Origin: Dissulfurimicrobium hydrothermale
GTDB lineage: Bacteria; Desulfobacterota; Dissulfuribacteria; Dissulfuribacterales; Sh68
NCBI RefSeq assembly: GCF_022026155.1
Contig: NZ_CP085041.1
Span: 838,306 to 902,305 of the forward strand
DNA: 64,000 nucleotides
Direction of reading: 5' to 3'
Shown here: positions 42,410 to 54,718 of the stretch, one piece after another
How the letters are laid out: each line of letters starts with the position of its first letter
Numbering within the stretch: position 1 is the first letter of the stretch
The notes under the pieces: model-generated
Seen by the model: the letters and a program-made list of their open reading frames with translations, nothing else
Told to the model about the DNA's origin: nothing
The model's database searches: none
Made by a program: the position numbers and the translations under genes

Positions 42410-42943
42410 ATGGCGCAAAGATGGTATATAATACATACATACTCCGGCTTTGAGACTAAAGTAAAAGAAGCCCTTGAAGAGAGGATAAAGCAGCATGGCC
42501 TTGAAGGATATTTCTCGAGCGTTGTCATCCCTACAGAAAATGTGATAGAGATTATCAAGGGGGATCGTAAGACATCATCTAGAAAGATTTATCCAGGCTA
42601 TGTCCTTGTAAGAATGGAATTTAACAATGAGACATGGCATTTGGTTCAAGAGACCCCGAAGGTTACCGGATTTGTAGGAGGGCATGATCACCCTGTGCCG
42701 CTTTCGGATGAAGAGGCTGAAAAGATTATACATCAGATGGAGGAACGGGCGCAGAAGCCGGTGCCTAAATATAGTTTTGAAAAAGGTGATAGTGTGACTG
42801 TAATTGAGGGTCCCTTTGCCAATTTTCATGGTGTTGTTGAAGAGGTCAAGCCTGAAAAGGGCAAGGTCAGAGTTTTGGTCTCTATATTCGGCAGGTCAAC
42901 CCCTGTTGAATTGGAATTCGCGCACGTCCAAAAGGTTATGTAG
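42410..42943 (+). CDS. nusG: transcription termination/antitermination protein NusG
   Basis: It couples RNA polymerase to the ribosome and Rho. The N-terminal NGN domain starts MAQRWYIIHTYSGFETKVKE, and the C-terminal KOW domain has KGDSVTVIEGPFANFHGVVE. ATG 42410 gives the normal 177 residues; an in-frame TTG at 42386 is less likely. It lies between secE and rplK. Confidence 0.97.
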   Translation: MAQRWYIIHTYSGFETKVKEALEERIKQHGLEGYFSSVVIPTENVIEIIKGDRKTSSRKIYPGYVLVRMEFNNETWHLVQETPKVTGFVGGHDHPVPLSDEEAEKIIHQMEERAQKPVPKYSFEKGDSVTVIEGPFANFHGVVEEVKPEKGKVRVLVSIFGRSTPVELEFAHVQKVM

Positions 42944-42967
42944 GGGCGGCGTTTAAAGGAGAAGGAA

Positions 42968-43393
42968 ATGGCAAAAAAGATATCCGCATATATAAAATTG
43001 CAGCTACCTGCAGGTCAAGCCAACCCATCGCCTCCTGTTGGTCCTGCCCTGGGACAACATGGCGTCAATATTATGGAATTTGTGAAGGCTTTTAATGCAA
43101 AGACGCAGGATCAGGCAGGCATGATTATACCCGTGGTTATAACGGTTTATTCGGACAGGTCTTTTAGTTTTGTACTCAAGACCCCGCCTGCGTCTGTCTT
43201 GCTCAAAAAGGCGGCAAAGATAGAGAAGGGTTCCGGTGTTCCGAACCGAGATAAAGTGGGGACTGTCACTAAAAAACAGGTTGAAGAGATAGCTAGGCTT
43301 AAGATGCCCGATCTTACGGCAGCAACCATTGATGCTGCAATCAGGACCATTGCAGGTACGGCCCGTAATATGGGGATAGATATAGTTGATTAA
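42968..43393 (+). CDS. rplK: 50S ribosomal protein L11
   Basis: This protein of the GTPase-associated centre has the standard 141 residues. The N-terminal [20 protein letters not shown] proline-rich motif is intact, and the C-terminal RNA-binding domain ends in [12 protein letters not shown]. Confidence 0.98.
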   Translation: MAKKISAYIKLQLPAGQANPSPPVGPALGQHGVNIMEFVKAFNAKTQDQAGMIIPVVITVYSDRSFSFVLKTPPASVLLKKAAKIEKGSGVPNRDKVGTVTKKQVEEIARLKMPDLTAATIDAAIRTIAGTARNMGIDIVD

Positions 43394-43405
43394 AGGAGAA
43401 ATTCA

Positions 43406-44104
43406 ATGGCTCAGCACGGCAAAAAATATCGTTTATCCAGAGACAAGGTCGACAGAGTTAAGAGGTATCCGCTGGAAGATGCCGTAAGGTTGGTTCTTGA
43501 GACACATTACGCCAAGTTTGACGAAAGTGTAGATGCTGCTGTGATTTTAGGCGTAGACCCTAAAAAGGCTGATCAAAACATTCGCGGTTCCGTGGTGCTC
43601 CCACATGGAACAGGTCGTACTCCTCGAGTTTTGGTCATCTCAAAGGGCGAAAAACTCAAAGAGGCTGAAGAGGAAGGAGCCGATTTTGTAGGCAGTGAGG
43701 AGCTGATTGCAAAGATACAGGAAGGCTGGCTTGATTTCGATCGTGTTATTGCGACGCCGGACGTGATGGGCATGGTCGGAAAGGTGGCCAGGATACTTGG
43801 TCCAAGGGGATTGATGCCGAATGCAAAGACAGGCACTGTCACATTTGATGTAGCAAGGGCTGTGAAGGAGATCAAGTCAGGTAAGGTTGATTTCAGGGTC
43901 GACAAGGCTGGTGTCGTCCATGTCCCATTGGGGAGGGTGTCTTTCGGGCAGGAAAAGATCAGAGAAAATTTTATGGCCTTTTTGGATACCCTGAATCGTC
44001 TAAAACCATCGACAGCAAAGGGCGTTTATATTAAAGGCATATCGCTTTCTTCAACAATGGGGCCAGGCATAAAGGTAGATTCCGCAACTACCAGATTGAA
44101 CTAA
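43406..44104 (+). CDS. rplA: 50S ribosomal protein L1
   Basis: This L1-stalk protein has 232 residues. The motifs [17 protein letters not shown] and [18 protein letters not shown] are typical. It follows rplK by 12 bases, and the rplJ leader lies downstream. L1 commonly represses its own rplKA operon; no specific operator was checked here. Confidence 0.98.
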   Translation: MAQHGKKYRLSRDKVDRVKRYPLEDAVRLVLETHYAKFDESVDAAVILGVDPKKADQNIRGSVVLPHGTGRTPRVLVISKGEKLKEAEEEGADFVGSEELIAKIQEGWLDFDRVIATPDVMGMVGKVARILGPRGLMPNAKTGTVTFDVARAVKEIKSGKVDFRVDKAGVVHVPLGRVSFGQEKIRENFMAFLDTLNRLKPSTAKGVYIKGISLSSTMGPGIKVDSATTRLN

Positions 44105-44139
44105 TAATATATTATTTTGATTATTAATTTTTACAGGTC

Positions 44140-44250
44140 AAAGACAGTAGGTACGCCTAAGTGTTTAATGGGATTTTTGGTTGTCCCACCTACCGAGACA
44201 GGTGCAGCCTCTGCCTTTGGCAGTATAAAAACTGCCTGTGGGTAGAAGGG
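44140..44250 (+). promoter_or_regulatory. ribosomal protein L10 leader RNA
   Basis: The 156-base gap between rplA and rplJ holds AGTAGGT pairing with ACCTACC, followed by CCGAGACAGGTG, which resembles the conserved L10 leader core bound by L10(L12)4. A hairpin GGCAGT-ATAAAA-ACTGCC (44219-44236) follows just before the ribosome site. It probably gives autoregulation of rplJL. Confidence 0.75.
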
Positions 44251-44260
44251 GGTGATAAAT

Positions 44261-44782
44261 TTGGCTTTGAAGCGTAAACAAAAAGAGGCCATGCTTGAGA
44301 GTATGCATGGTAAGTTTGCCAGATCAACCGCATTGGTGATGGTTGATTATTCTGGGCTCAAGGTGTCCGATTCTGATAGTTTGCGTAAGACCCTTAGAGA
44401 GATAGACGCCGAGTTCAGGGTTTCTAAAAATACCATATATAAAAAAGCGGTTGAAGGGACGCAAGCCGAGGTCATCAAAGACCTCTTTGAGGGACCAAAG
44501 GCTGTGGCCATCTCATATGGCGACCCTGTAGCTATGGCTAAGGTTCTTGTAAATTTCACTAAGGCAAATGAGGCCCTTCAGATAAAAGGCGGCGTACTTT
44601 CTGGCAAATTGATTGATGCAGCCGGTGTTGCTGCCTTGTCGGCTATGCCGAGCCGTGAGTTTCTTTTGGCCCAATTGCTTTCTGCGTTGGTTGCCACTCC
44701 GACCGCCTTTGTAAATGTATTGGCCGGGGTGCCGAGGAAACTGCTTTATGCCTTAAAGGCGATTGCCGAAAAGAAGGCATGA
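44261..44782 (+). CDS. rplJ: 50S ribosomal protein L10
   Basis: This is the base of the ribosomal stalk. TTG 44261 has AAGGGGG 8 bases upstream and gives 173 residues; the in-frame GTG 44252 has its ribosome site directly adjacent and is less likely. The N-terminus resembles ALKRKQKEAMLESMHGKF, followed by VDYSGLKVSDSDSLRKTLRE, and a C-terminal helix for L7/L12 binding is present. Confidence 0.96.
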   Translation: MALKRKQKEAMLESMHGKFARSTALVMVDYSGLKVSDSDSLRKTLREIDAEFRVSKNTIYKKAVEGTQAEVIKDLFEGPKAVAISYGDPVAMAKVLVNFTKANEALQIKGGVLSGKLIDAAGVAALSAMPSREFLLAQLLSALVATPTAFVNVLAGVPRKLLYALKAIAEKKA

Positions 44783-44836
44783 CATCATAATTATCAAGCT
44801 TTGGAGATTTTTTAAAATTTAAGAAGGAGATTTGCA

Positions 44837-45229
44837 ATGTCTATTACAAAAGCTGATGTAATTGATTTCATTTCCAATATGACGGTACTAGAGCTATCTG
44901 AGCTCATAAAGGAACTTGAAGAAAAATTCGGCGTAAGCGCCGCCGCCCCTGTGGCGGTGGCCGCTGCCCCTGGGGCCGGCTCTGCGTCTGCTGAAGGAGC
45001 GGCCCAGGCTGAGGAACAGACCGAATTTAGTGTCATACTTACCGATGTGGGCAGCCAGAAGATTCAGGTTATCAAAGAGGTTAGGGCCGTCACCGGCCTT
45101 GGCTTAAAAGAGGCTAAGGATTTAGTTGAGGGTGCTCCGAAGCCCATCAAAGAGGGTGTTTCCAAGGAGGAGGCTGCCAAGATCAAGGAGATTATAGAGA
45201 AGACAGGCGCAAAGGTTGAGATTAAGTAA
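44837..45229 (+). CDS. rplL: 50S ribosomal protein L7/L12
   Basis: This stalk protein recruits translation factors. It has 130 residues: an N-terminal dimer domain, an Ala/Gly/Pro hinge (about residues 40-60), and a C-terminal domain with the [20 protein letters not shown] motif. AAGAAGGAG precedes the ATG. Confidence 0.98.
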   Translation: MSITKADVIDFISNMTVLELSELIKELEEKFGVSAAAPVAVAAAPGAGSASAEGAAQAEEQTEFSVILTDVGSQKIQVIKEVRAVTGLGLKEAKDLVEGAPKPIKEGVSKEEAAKIKEIIEKTGAKVEIK

Positions 45230-45281
45230 TCTCTTGATCTTGAAGCGTTTCATAAATACGGCATTGTCATATATTAAGACG

Positions 45282-45317
45282 CCCGGTCTGGAGGGTTAGG
45301 TGCGCCCACGGACCGGG
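45282..45317 (+). terminator. hairpin in rplL-rpoB gap (attenuator or processing site)
   Basis: CCCGGTC and GACCGGG pair around a 22-base loop, 53 bases after rplL, with no clear T-run. The rplL-rpoB gap carries a partial terminator or RNase site in many bacteria, so a similar role is likely. Confidence 0.5.
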
Positions 45318-45431
45318 TTAAATTCATTTCGGCTGTTCAGTTTTTGAGAATTCAATAAAAAATAGTTTTCTGAAGAATTTAATTTTTAATTAAATTTTCA
45401 ATTTTTTAAAGCCAATCTGAGGCGGCATCCT

Positions 45432-48400
45432 ATGAATCAATTGCAATTATTACCTGTGAGAAAAAGATTTGGCCGTGTCAAAAAGGTCATAGATTATCCA
45501 TACTTGATCGAATTGCAAAAACGTTCTTACGAAAGATTTTTGCAGAGGGACAGTGAGTTTGATGTCAAGGAGGATGCAGGACTCAAGGCTGCATTCAAAA
45601 GTGTCTTCCCTATAACTGATTTTACTGGCACCTTTTCCCTTGAATTTGTCCAGTATTCAATCGGCGATCCCAAGTATACGGTTGAAGAGTGTATGTCGCG
45701 CGGGGCGACTTATGAGGCACCGGTCAAGATAGTGGTCAGGCTCTTGTCATATGATATAGACAAGGAAAGCGGGGTCCAGAGTATACGTGATATAAAAGAA
45801 CAGGAGATATATTTCGGGACCATACCACTCATGACCGACACCGGCACATTTATTATCAACGGTACAGAAAGGGTGGTCGTGAGTCAACTCCAAAGGTCCC
45901 CGGGCATCTTTTTTGATCATGACGGCGGCAAGGTACACGCCAGCGGGAAGCTCCTCTATTCGGCAAGGATCATCCCTGTACGTGGGTCATGGATTGATTT
46001 TGAATTCGATGTCAAGGACATCTTATACGTCAGGATAGATCGTAAGCGTAAATTCCCTGTGACCGTACTGCTTAAGGCCCTTGGGTATGAAGATATTTTA
46101 GGTAGTTTTTATGACAAAGATAACTATCTGATAGAGGGTCAACTCATTTATCGCAAAGTGAATCCAAAGACGATGCAGGCGCAAAAGGCGAGTATGGATG
46201 TCTTGCATCCGCAGACCGGCGATGTCTTAGTAAGAAAGGACCTGAAGTTTTCAAAAACAGTACTTAAAAAGCTTGAGGATCTCGGTGTGACGCGCATCCC
46301 TGTCGATGAACAGGAACTTATTGGAAAGATCGTCGCGGAGGATGTTGTAGATCCCTTAACCGGTGAGGTGCTTTTGGGCAGCAATACGGAGATCAAGGCC
46401 GAAGATCTTAATCTATTGAGGGAAAAGGGGATATCTCAGGTATCAACCCTTTTTATCGATGGTGTAAAGGTCAGTTCATCCATACGTGACACATTGTTGC
46501 TTGACAAGACCCGGAATCGAGAAGAGGCCATTATTGAAATATATCGCAGGCTCCGCCCAAGTAGCCCACTCATAATAAATGTCGCTGAAAAATTCTTTCA
46601 ATCCCTTTTCTTCAATCCTGATACATATGATCTCTCCGAGGTCGGCAGGTACAAAATAAATCAGAGATTTAAAACCGATATACCACTCAATGTAAAAACC
46701 CTTACACCAGAAGACATCCTTAATACAATCAAGGAGCTTGTTAGGTTGAAAGACGAGAGAGGGCCTGTTGATGACATAGATCATCTTGGCAATAGGAGAG
46801 TGAGGTCTATCGGTGAATTGATAGAAAACCAGTACAGGATTGGGTTGGTCAGGATGGAGAGGGCAATAAAAGAACGGATGACCCTCCAAGAGGTGGAAAC
46901 CCTTATGCCTAATGATCTTGTCAATCCAAAGCCTGTAAATTCTGTTATGAAGGAATTTTTCGGCTCCAGTCAGCTTTCTCAATTTATGGACCAGACAAAT
47001 CCCCTTTCAGAGGTTACTCATAAGCGGAGGCTCTCAGCCTTGGGCCCGGGTGGACTTTCAAGGGAGAGAGCAGGATTCGAAGTGCGGGATGTGCATCCAA
47101 CCCACTATGGACGTATATGTCCTATTGAAACCCCTGAAGGGCCCAATATAGGCCTTATAGTATCTCTTAGCACATTTGCTCGTGTAAACGATTATGGCTT
47201 TATAGAGACGCCTTATCGCATAGTCAAGGACAGGAGGGTTACCGGTGAAGTGGTCTATATGACCGCGTCCGAGGAGGACCATGAGACTATAGCCCAGGCG
47301 ACGATTGAGCTCGATGCGAACGGGAGGATTGTTGATGATCAGGTTGGTGCGAGGATCAAAGGCGAGTTCTTAATGGTGCCCGCAGATGAAATAACTGCCA
47401 TAGATGTGGCGCCGAATCAGTTAGTGAGCGTATCAGCCGCCTTGATACCTTTTCTTGAGAATGATGATGCAAACAGAGCGCTTATGGGTTCCAATATGCA
47501 GCGCCAAGCCGTTCCTCTCCTTGTGTCAGAGGCCCCGCTGGTCGGGACAGGAATGGAGGCCACCGTAGCCAAGGATTCGGGCGTTGCGATTATAGCGAAA
47601 CGGGACGGGTGGGTGGATTATGTCGACTCGACCAGACTCGTCGTTGTCTATGAAGGAGATGAGGCGGAGGGTAGGCCTATTGAGGTCGAGATACATAAGC
47701 TCAAGAAGTTTCAGAAGTCAAATCAGACCACCGTATTGAATCAGAAACCCTTAGTTCACCCAGGACAAAGGATCAGAAGGGGTCAGGTGCTTGTGGATGG
47801 GCCTTCAACGCATAGGGGCGAGCTTGCGCTTGGCAAGAATGTAGTTGTGGCGTTTATGCCCTGGCTAGGTTACAATTTTGAAGACGCGATCATTATAAAT
47901 GAACGGATCGTCAAAGAAGACGTCTATACGTCTATCCATATTGAGGAATTCAGCGTAGAGGCCAGAGACACCAAGCTCGGTAAGGAGGAGATAACAAAGG
48001 ATATACCGAATGTCGGGGAAGAGGCGCTGAAAAATCTCGACGAGAGCGGGATTGTCCGCATAGGTGCCGAGGTCAAGGCTGGCGATATCCTTGTAGGAAA
48101 GGTAACGCCCAAGGGTGAGACATTGCTGTCGCCTGAGGAAAAACTTTTAAGGGCCGTTTTTGGTGAAAAGGCGGGCGACGTCAAGGATACGTCCTTGAGG
48201 GTGCCGCCTGGCATAGAAGGTGTGGTAATAGACGCCAAGGTATTTTGTAGAAAGGGCGTAGAAAAAGATGCAAGGGCCCAGGCCATTGAAGATGTTGAGA
48301 TAGCCAGCATCCAGAAAGACCAGGCGGATGAGCTCAGTATAATACAGCATGTCGCCATAGAGAAGTTGGTAAGACAACTTGCCGGGAAGAGGCCGGCTGT

Positions 48401-49520
48401 TTCCATAAAAGACAGCAGGGGTAATGTCCTCCTTGAGGCCGGCAAAGAGATGAACGCCGAGGCCGTGAGAAGGACGCCTATCTATCGTTTCCAGGAATTG
48501 ATTCTTGAGGGCCAGAAGAGGCTTGATCCTGCAGTGGCCGATATCTTGGCTTGGTATAATAAAGAAGATGAGCGTATAAGAAGGCATTTTGAAGGCAAAA
48601 TCGAGCGTCTCAAAAAGGGTGACGAGCTACCGCCAGGTGTCATCAAGATGGTAAAGGTCTATGTGGCCATGAAGCGCAAGCTCCAGGTAGGCGACAAGAT
48701 GGCCGGACGGCATGGAAACAAGGGCATCGTGTCGAAGATCGTACCGATTGAGGATATGCCGTATTTTGAAGACGGGACGCCGGTTGATATTATCTTGAAT
48801 CCACTCGGCGTGCCATCGCGAATGAATGTTGGACAGATTATGGAGATACATCTTGGCTGGGCGGCCAAGAATTTGGGTGAGCAGGTGGCACGTCTTGCAA
48901 GGGAAAATGACATAAAAAGGGTCAAGGCAAGGCTTGGTGACATCTTTAAAGGAGATGGCGAATTGGAGGCCATGCTTGACAAGATGGATGACGATAGTCT
49001 TAGACAGTTTGCAATGGGACTTGAGCATGGGATCCCGATGGCAACGCCTGTCTTTGATGGTGCCGATGAGTCGGTCATCAGGGGTTTGCTTGTTGATTCA
49101 GGACAATCCGAATTGGGTCAAGTTACACTTTATAATGGACAGACGGGTGAGCCGATAGCCGAACCTGTAACAGTAGGGGTTATGTATATGCTCAAGCTTC
49201 ATCATCTTGTTGATGATAAGATACATGCCCGTTCAACAGGTCCTTATTCATTGGTCACGCAGCAGCCGCTCGGAGGTAAGGCCCAGTTCGGTGGTCAGCG
49301 CTTGGGTGAGATGGAGGTCTGGGCCCTTGAGGCCTATGGTGCAGCACATGCCCTCCAGGAGTTCCTTACAGTCAAGTCTGACGACGTAGCCGGGAGGTCA
49401 AGGATGTATGAAAAGATAGTCAAGGGTAACAATTTCCTTGAGGCCGGCCTTCCGGAATCATTTAATGTTTTGGTTAAAGAACTCCAAGGTCTTTGCATGG
49501 ACATGGAACTTATTGAATAG
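45432..49520 (+). CDS. rpoB: DNA-directed RNA polymerase subunit beta
   Basis: This is a full-length beta subunit of 1362 residues. The rifampicin region reads [20 protein letters not shown] followed by [13 protein letters not shown]. The later motifs KVGDK-type ([15 protein letters not shown]) and the C-terminal [20 protein letters not shown] are intact. The rifampicin-pocket residues look wild-type. rpoC follows 12 bases downstream. Confidence 0.99.
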   Translation: MNQLQLLPVRKRFGRVKKVIDYPYLIELQKRSYERFLQRDSEFDVKEDAGLKAAFKSVFPITDFTGTFSLEFVQYSIGDPKYTVEECMSRGATYEAPVKIVVRLLSYDIDKESGVQSIRDIKEQEIYFGTIPLMTDTGTFIINGTERVVVSQLQRSPGIFFDHDGGKVHASGKLLYSARIIPVRGSWIDFEFDVKDILYVRIDRKRKFPVTVLLKALGYEDILGSFYDKDNYLIEGQLIYRKVNPKTMQAQKASMDVLHPQTGDVLVRKDLKFSKTVLKKLEDLGVTRIPVDEQELIGKIVAEDVVDPLTGEVLLGSNTEIKAEDLNLLREKGISQVSTLFIDGVKVSSSIRDTLLLDKTRNREEAIIEIYRRLRPSSPLIINVAEKFFQSLFFNPDTYDLSEVGRYKINQRFKTDIPLNVKTLTPEDILNTIKELVRLKDERGPVDDIDHLGNRRVRSIGELIENQYRIGLVRMERAIKERMTLQEVETLMPNDLVNPKPVNSVMKEFFGSSQLSQFMDQTNPLSEVTHKRRLSALGPGGLSRERAGFEVRDVHPTHYGRICPIETPEGPNIGLIVSLSTFARVNDYGFIETPYRIVKDRRVTGEVVYMTASEEDHETIAQATIELDANGRIVDDQVGARIKGEFLMVPADEITAIDVAPNQLVSVSAALIPFLENDDANRALMGSNMQRQAVPLLVSEAPLVGTGMEATVAKDSGVAIIAKRDGWVDYVDSTRLVVVYEGDEAEGRPIEVEIHKLKKFQKSNQTTVLNQKPLVHPGQRIRRGQVLVDGPSTHRGELALGKNVVVAFMPWLGYNFEDAIIINERIVKEDVYTSIHIEEFSVEARDTKLGKEEITKDIPNVGEEALKNLDESGIVRIGAEVKAGDILVGKVTPKGETLLSPEEKLLRAVFGEKAGDVKDTSLRVPPGIEGVVIDAKVFCRKGVEKDARAQAIEDVEIASIQKDQADELSIIQHVAIEKLVRQLAGKRPAVSIKDSRGNVLLEAGKEMNAEAVRRTPIYRFQELILEGQKRLDPAVADILAWYNKEDERIRRHFEGKIERLKKGDELPPGVIKMVKVYVAMKRKLQVGDKMAGRHGNKGIVSKIVPIEDMPYFEDGTPVDIILNPLGVPSRMNVGQIMEIHLGWAAKNLGEQVARLARENDIKRVKARLGDIFKGDGELEAMLDKMDDDSLRQFAMGLEHGIPMATPVFDGADESVIRGLLVDSGQSELGQVTLYNGQTGEPIAEPVTVGVMYMLKLHHLVDDKIHARSTGPYSLVTQQPLGGKAQFGGQRLGEMEVWALEAYGAAHALQEFLTVKSDDVAGRSRMYEKIVKGNNFLEAGLPESFNVLVKELQGLCMDMELIE

Positions 49521-49532
49521 AGGGTTTATCGA

Positions 49533-52500
49533 ATGGAAGATCTCCTTTCTTTTTTTTCAAAACCGAAAGATCCTTTAAATTTTAAGGCGGTCAGGATATC
49601 TATAGCCTCACCCGAAAAGATGCTCGAGAGGTCTTTTGGTGAGGTTAAGCAGCCTGAGACCATAAATTATCGTACCTTTAAGCCTGAAAGGGATGGCCTT
49701 TTCTGTGCCAGGATATTCGGTCCTATAAAGGACTATGAGTGCCTGTGTGGCAAGTACAAACGAATGAAGCACAGGGGTGTAATCTGCGAGAAATGTGGCG
49801 TAGAGGTCATTCAGGCGAAGGCTAGGCGCGAACGTATGGGCCACATAAGCCTTGCCGCCCCTGTGGCGCATATATGGTTTTTAAAGAGCCTTCCGAGCAA
49901 GATTGGCGCCCTTCTTGACCTTAGTCTCAAGGAACTGGAAAGGGTCCTGTATTTTGAATCCCATATAGTGCTCTCTTCCCAAGTGCCTGAACTTGCTGTG
50001 GGCACCATATTATCAGAGGAACTTTACACAAAAAACCTTGATCTTTACGGCTCCAAGTTTGAAGTAGGTATAGGTGCAGAGGCCATCCAGATGCTCCTTG
50101 CAAGGATAGATCTCGATTCCCTTTCAAGGGAGCTGAGAGACGAGATGATCAAGACCAAGTCGGAGGCGAAACGCAAGAAGCTCGGGAAGCGCTTGAGGGT
50201 GATAGAGGCCTTTAAAGACTCGGGCAACCGACCTGAATGGATGATACTTAATGTCATCCCTGTGCTTCCGCCGGACTTGAGGCCCCTTGTTCCCCTTGAC
50301 GGTGGACGCTTTGCTACATCTGACCTCAATGATCTATATAGAAGGGTCATAAACAGAAACAACCGCCTCAAGAGGCTCCAGGAGCTCGACGCCCCTGATA
50401 TCATCGTGCGTAACGAGAAGAGGATGCTCCAGGAGGCGGTTGATGTACTGTTCGACAATGGACGCAGAGGGCGTGTTGTGACTGGTCCCAACAAAAGACC
50501 TCTTAAGTCCCTTTCTGACATGCTGAAGGGGAAACAGGGACGTTTCAGACAGAATCTCCTTGGCAAGCGTGTCGATTATTCGGGCCGCACAGTAATTGTC
50601 GTTGGTCCCGAACTGAGACTGCACCAGTGTGGCCTTCCAAAACGTATGGCGATTGAGCTTTTTAAGCCCTTCATCTACAATAAACTTGAAGAAAAGGGCC
50701 TTGTGACCACTATAAAGAGTGCGAAGAAGATGGTGGAAAAAGAGGTTCCAGAGGTCTGGGACGCCTTGGATGAGGTGGTGAAGGAATATCCCGTTATGTT
50801 GAACAGGGCACCTACATTGCACAGGCTGGGTATTCAGGCGTTTGAGCCTATTCTTGTCGAGGGTAAGGCCATTCACCTGCACCCACTAGTCTGTACTGCA
50901 TACAATGCAGACTTTGACGGCGACCAGATGGCGGTCCATCTGCCTCTGTCTGTCGAGGCCCAGACCGAGGCAAGGGTACTTATGATGTCCACCAACAACA
51001 TACTTTCGCCCGCGCACGGTGAGCCTATTATACAGGCCAGTCAAGACATTGTGCTCGGTATCTATTATATGACCAGGGAACGGCCAGGCGTAAAGGGTGA
51101 GGGCAAGATATTTGCTTCAAAGGAAGAGGTGATTCAGGCCTGGGATGCCAGCATCGTGCACTTGCAGGCGAAGATCAAGGCAAGAATTAGGGACGAGCTT
51201 GTAGAGACCACCGTAGGAAGGGTGATATTGTCTGACATCCTCCCTGAATATGTGCCATTTTCATATATTAATAAAGTAATGCGTAAAAAGGATATAAACA
51301 AGCTTATTGATATAAGCTACAGACTTGCTGGTGCCAAGCAGACCATCATATTGGCTGACGCCTTGAAAAATATGGGTTACAGGTTCGCTACATTGGCAGG
51401 CATTTCTATTTGCATAAACAATCTCGCCGTGCCTGTGCGCAAGGAAGAGATACTTGAGAAGGCCCAGGAAGCCGTTTCAGAAGTTGATAGGCAGTACAAG
51501 GAAGGTCTGCTTACGGAGAGCGAGAGATATAATAATGTTATAGATATCTGGACAAGGGCTACTGACGAGGTCGCCTCAGAAATGATGGAAGGTATCTCCG
51601 TTGAGTACCATCGCAACGCTAATGGTGAGGTGGTTTCATCACCAAGCTTTAATCCGGTTTTCATCATGGCTGATTCAGGTGCAAGGGGTAGCAAGGACCA
51701 GATAAGGCAGCTTGCCGGTATGCGTGGGTTGATGGCTAAGCCGTCCGGCGAGATCATTGAGACGCCTATAAAGGCCAATTTCCGTGAGGGTTTGAGCGTG
51801 CTTGAATATTTTATCTCTACTCACGGCGCAAGAAAGGGTCTTGCAGATACGGCGCTGAAGACAGCCAATTCCGGCTATCTGACTAGAAGGCTCGTTGATG
51901 TGGCCCAAGACTCTACGATATATGAAGAGGATTGTGGTACCATTGATGGGATTGAGATGGAGCATCTTATAGAGGGCGGTGAGATCATACAGCGTCTCGG
52001 AGAACGCATATTGGGTCGTGTAGCCCTCATGGATATTGTGGATCCGGTTACTGGCGAGGTATTGGTCAAGGCCAATGAGGAGATAGATGAAGATGCTGTA
52101 GTCAAGATAGAAGACGCCGGGATCTCCAGGGTTGAGATCAGGTCGGTTCTTACCTGTCGGTCGCCTTATGGGGTGTGCGCTAAGTGTTACGGGCGTGACC
52201 TTGCAAGAGGGCGCATGGTAGCTATTGGTGAGGCTGTAGGTATTATAGCCGCAGAGTCGATCGGAGAACCTGGTACACAGCTTACCATGAGGACATTCCA
52301 TATAGGTGGCGCAGCTGGTGGCAAGGTCGAGCAGGCGGATATCAGGGCAAGAGGGGGTGGAGTCGTGCGTTATGAAAGGATTAGCGCGGTGCGCAATCCT
52401 GCAGGGCGCATGGTGGTGCTAAACAGGAACGGCGAGCTGGTGATCATGTCACATGACGGCAGGGAGAGGGAGCGTTATCCAGTAATATACGGGGCAGAGC

Positions 52501-53615
52501 TATTGGTTGAAGATGGGGCGGCTGTTGAGCCGGGTCAAAAGTTGGCTGAGTGGGATCCGTTTACAAACCCAATCCTTGTAGAGGTGTCTGGAAAGGTGAA
52601 ATTCGGGGATCTTATAGATGGGGTCACTATAGAAGAAAAGGTGGATCAGCTTACGGGTAGGGCGAGTCGTGTGGTTATACAACATCGGTCTTCCGACTAT
52701 ACGCCTCGAATTTCGATTAAGGATGAGCGGGGAAGGACATTGAAGTTGCCAAGCGGCAAGGGAGATGCCCGCTATCTTCTTCCGGTTGGTGCCATCGTTG
52801 TAGCGAATGAGGGTGACGAGATCAGGGCTGGAGAGATTATTGCAAAGATACCTAGGGAGACGACAAAAACAAAGGATATTACAGGAGGTCTTCCTAGGGT
52901 TGCGGAGCTCTTTGAGGTGAGAAAGCCGAAGGAATATGCGATTATATCCGAGATAGACGGTGTTGTGTCTTTCGGTAAGGACCTAAAGGGCAAACGGCGT
53001 GTGATCATTACCCCTGAAGTCGGCGAACCCAAGGAATACATGATACCGAAAGGCAAGTATATAAATGCCCACGAAGGTGACTATATACGTGCAGGCGAAC
53101 CACTAATGGATGGCGTAATCAATCCGCACGATCTCCTGAGGGTCAAGGGTATAAAGGCCTTGGCCCGTTATATGGTAAATGAGATCCAAGAGGTCTATCG
53201 GCTGCAGGGTGTCAAGATAAACGACAAACATATCGAGGTGATAGTCAGGCAGATGGTGCGCAGGGTTAAGATTACAAGCGTGGGCGACAGTACGTTTATG
53301 CTCGGCGAACAGGTGGAACGCTATAGATTTGAAGAGGAAAACGAGAAGTTGATCGCCGAAGGCCGGCAACCTGCAACCGCTGAGCCGATGTTGCTCGGCA
53401 TAACTAGGGCCTCTTTGACGACTGACAGCTTTATATCTGCAGCTTCGTTCCAGGAGACGACGAAAGTCCTTACCGATGCATCAATTGCCGGCAAGATAGA
53501 TTATTTGAGGGGTCTTAAGGAAAATGTCATAATGGGCCGATTGATTCCGGCGGGGACAGGACGGGTCTTTTATGACGAGAAAGAGTGCCGCAGGGCCGCT
53601 GCTGCAACGTCATGA
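49533..53615 (+). CDS. rpoC: DNA-directed RNA polymerase subunit beta'
   Basis: This is a full-length beta' subunit of 1360 residues. The N-terminal zinc site is [19 protein letters not shown], the catalytic magnesium motif is [16 protein letters not shown], and the second zinc site is [11 protein letters not shown]. The C-terminus contains the usual GRLIPAGTG. Its TGA overlaps the start of the downstream methyltransferase gene. Confidence 0.99.
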   Translation: MEDLLSFFSKPKDPLNFKAVRISIASPEKMLERSFGEVKQPETINYRTFKPERDGLFCARIFGPIKDYECLCGKYKRMKHRGVICEKCGVEVIQAKARRERMGHISLAAPVAHIWFLKSLPSKIGALLDLSLKELERVLYFESHIVLSSQVPELAVGTILSEELYTKNLDLYGSKFEVGIGAEAIQMLLARIDLDSLSRELRDEMIKTKSEAKRKKLGKRLRVIEAFKDSGNRPEWMILNVIPVLPPDLRPLVPLDGGRFATSDLNDLYRRVINRNNRLKRLQELDAPDIIVRNEKRMLQEAVDVLFDNGRRGRVVTGPNKRPLKSLSDMLKGKQGRFRQNLLGKRVDYSGRTVIVVGPELRLHQCGLPKRMAIELFKPFIYNKLEEKGLVTTIKSAKKMVEKEVPEVWDALDEVVKEYPVMLNRAPTLHRLGIQAFEPILVEGKAIHLHPLVCTAYNADFDGDQMAVHLPLSVEAQTEARVLMMSTNNILSPAHGEPIIQASQDIVLGIYYMTRERPGVKGEGKIFASKEEVIQAWDASIVHLQAKIKARIRDELVETTVGRVILSDILPEYVPFSYINKVMRKKDINKLIDISYRLAGAKQTIILADALKNMGYRFATLAGISICINNLAVPVRKEEILEKAQEAVSEVDRQYKEGLLTESERYNNVIDIWTRATDEVASEMMEGISVEYHRNANGEVVSSPSFNPVFIMADSGARGSKDQIRQLAGMRGLMAKPSGEIIETPIKANFREGLSVLEYFISTHGARKGLADTALKTANSGYLTRRLVDVAQDSTIYEEDCGTIDGIEMEHLIEGGEIIQRLGERILGRVALMDIVDPVTGEVLVKANEEIDEDAVVKIEDAGISRVEIRSVLTCRSPYGVCAKCYGRDLARGRMVAIGEAVGIIAAESIGEPGTQLTMRTFHIGGAAGGKVEQADIRARGGGVVRYERISAVRNPAGRMVVLNRNGELVIMSHDGRERERYPVIYGAELLVEDGAAVEPGQKLAEWDPFTNPILVEVSGKVKFGDLIDGVTIEEKVDQLTGRASRVVIQHRSSDYTPRISIKDERGRTLKLPSGKGDARYLLPVGAIVVANEGDEIRAGEIIAKIPRETTKTKDITGGLPRVAELFEVRKPKEYAIISEIDGVVSFGKDLKGKRRVIITPEVGEPKEYMIPKGKYINAHEGDYIRAGEPLMDGVINPHDLLRVKGIKALARYMVNEIQEVYRLQGVKINDKHIEVIVRQMVRRVKITSVGDSTFMLGEQVERYRFEEENEKLIAEGRQPATAEPMLLGITRASLTTDSFISAASFQETTKVLTDASIAGKIDYLRGLKENVIMGRLIPAGTGRVFYDEKECRRAAAATS

Positions 53616-54328
53616 ATACAGAACCAGAACGATCGATGTCGGAGCTTATACCTCCTTGTGTAAAGTCGGTTTATGAACGTCTGGATTCCAGATATTCATT
53701 GGAATTTGAACCACTGACTGTAAGGGGCAGGCATTTTAATTTTCTCCATCCAGGCGATATAGAACCGCTGATCAAGGGGAGAGACATCTTCGCTGACGTA
53801 TCCGATTTTCCTTTCTGGGTCAAGATATGGGAGGCGGCGGTCGTGCTTGCGGATTTTATGGCGAGGATGCCGACGGACCCTGGTAGGCGTATCCTTGAGC
53901 TCGGGGCCGGTGTGGGTGTGGCCGGTATTGTGGCGGCTGCTTTTGGCCACTGTGTTACGGTAACGGATTTTGACGATGAGATATTGGATTTTGCAAGGGT
54001 ATCTGCCGCGGTCAATGGCTGTGAAGGCGTGTTTCAAAAGAGGCTAGATTGGCTTGAGCCTGACGGCTCACTCGGTAAGTTTGAGATTATAATAGGTTCT
54101 GAGATACTCTTTAACTCAAGGTTCTTCGCACCCCTCCTGAAGGTGTTTGAGATATTTCTTGCGCCGAATGGCGTGATTTATCTTTCCCATGACAAAAGAC
54201 GCAAGAGCCTTGCAGGGTTTTTGGGGTTCTGTTCGGGGTGCTACGATATCGCTATAAAAGAAGTTACACTCCATTCAGGTGAAGACGAGTCTTTTCAGAT
54301 CTTACTTACGAGGCTTACTCCCAAGTAA
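53612..54328 (+). CDS. class I SAM-dependent methyltransferase, protein-lysine type
   Basis: The Rossmann core is visible: [20 protein letters not shown] (motif I), [11 protein letters not shown] (motif II) and [10 protein letters not shown] (in place of the DPPY-like motif IV). The preceding [18 protein letters not shown] matches the METTL21/ETFB-lysine methyltransferase group (Methyltransf_16). Its substrate is unknown. ATG 53612 overlaps the rpoC stop (ATGA) and gives 238 residues; ATG 53636 is an alternative. Coupling to rpoC suggests constitutive expression. Confidence 0.78.
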   Translation: MNTEPERSMSELIPPCVKSVYERLDSRYSLEFEPLTVRGRHFNFLHPGDIEPLIKGRDIFADVSDFPFWVKIWEAAVVLADFMARMPTDPGRRILELGAGVGVAGIVAAAFGHCVTVTDFDDEILDFARVSAAVNGCEGVFQKRLDWLEPDGSLGKFEIIIGSEILFNSRFFAPLLKVFEIFLAPNGVIYLSHDKRRKSLAGFLGFCSGCYDIAIKEVTLHSGEDESFQILLTRLTPK

Positions 54329-54351
54329 AGATAAAATAGGTGGCTGTTTTT

Positions 54352-54642
54352 CTATTTCTCTCTGTTATGACCCGATAGTTCAAATGTGGCGCAGCTGCCC
54401 GACCCGCACGACCTTTCCTGTATAGTGCACCCGGTAGATGCCTTAGACGTAGCCATTGATCTTGACATATTTGTCTTTTTATTCCCTCCGTCTGCCACGG
54501 ATATGTTGGCTGCGCTTAAAACCTTTTGAACATCAGGGCTTTGGCACATCGGACATCGCACATCTACTATTTCTACCTTACTTATGAGTAGCAGTTCAAA
54601 GTCGGAATTGCAACTTCTGCATCTGAATTCATGTATCGGCAT
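54352..54642 (-). CDS. FmdB-family zinc ribbon protein
   Basis: This 96-residue protein starts MPIHEFRCRSCNSDFELLL, with a second CxxC in CPMCQSPDVQKVLSA. These form the FmdB/regulatory zinc ribbon. The C-terminal half is Ser/Lys-rich with extra cysteines (TGCTIQERSCGSGSC). FmdB proteins are putative regulators, but the target is unknown. A terminator separates it from the upstream porin gene, so it needs its own promoter or read-through. Confidence 0.88.
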   Translation of the reverse strand: MPIHEFRCRSCNSDFELLLISKVEIVDVRCPMCQSPDVQKVLSAANISVADGGNKKTNMSRSMATSKASTGCTIQERSCGSGSCATFELSGHNREK

Positions 54643-54657
54643 AGCTTATCCCTCTAT

Positions 54658-54689
54658 AAAAAAGGGGAGGCGAAGCCTCCCCCTTTTTT
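54658..54689 (-). terminator. bidirectional intrinsic terminator after porin
   Basis: GGGGAGGC and GCCTCCCC pair around GAA, flanked by A6 and T6. It can work on both strands; leftward it ends the porin transcript. Confidence 0.9.
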
Positions 54690-54718
54690 ATATTATCTTC
54701 CTGGTTGATTCGATGGTT

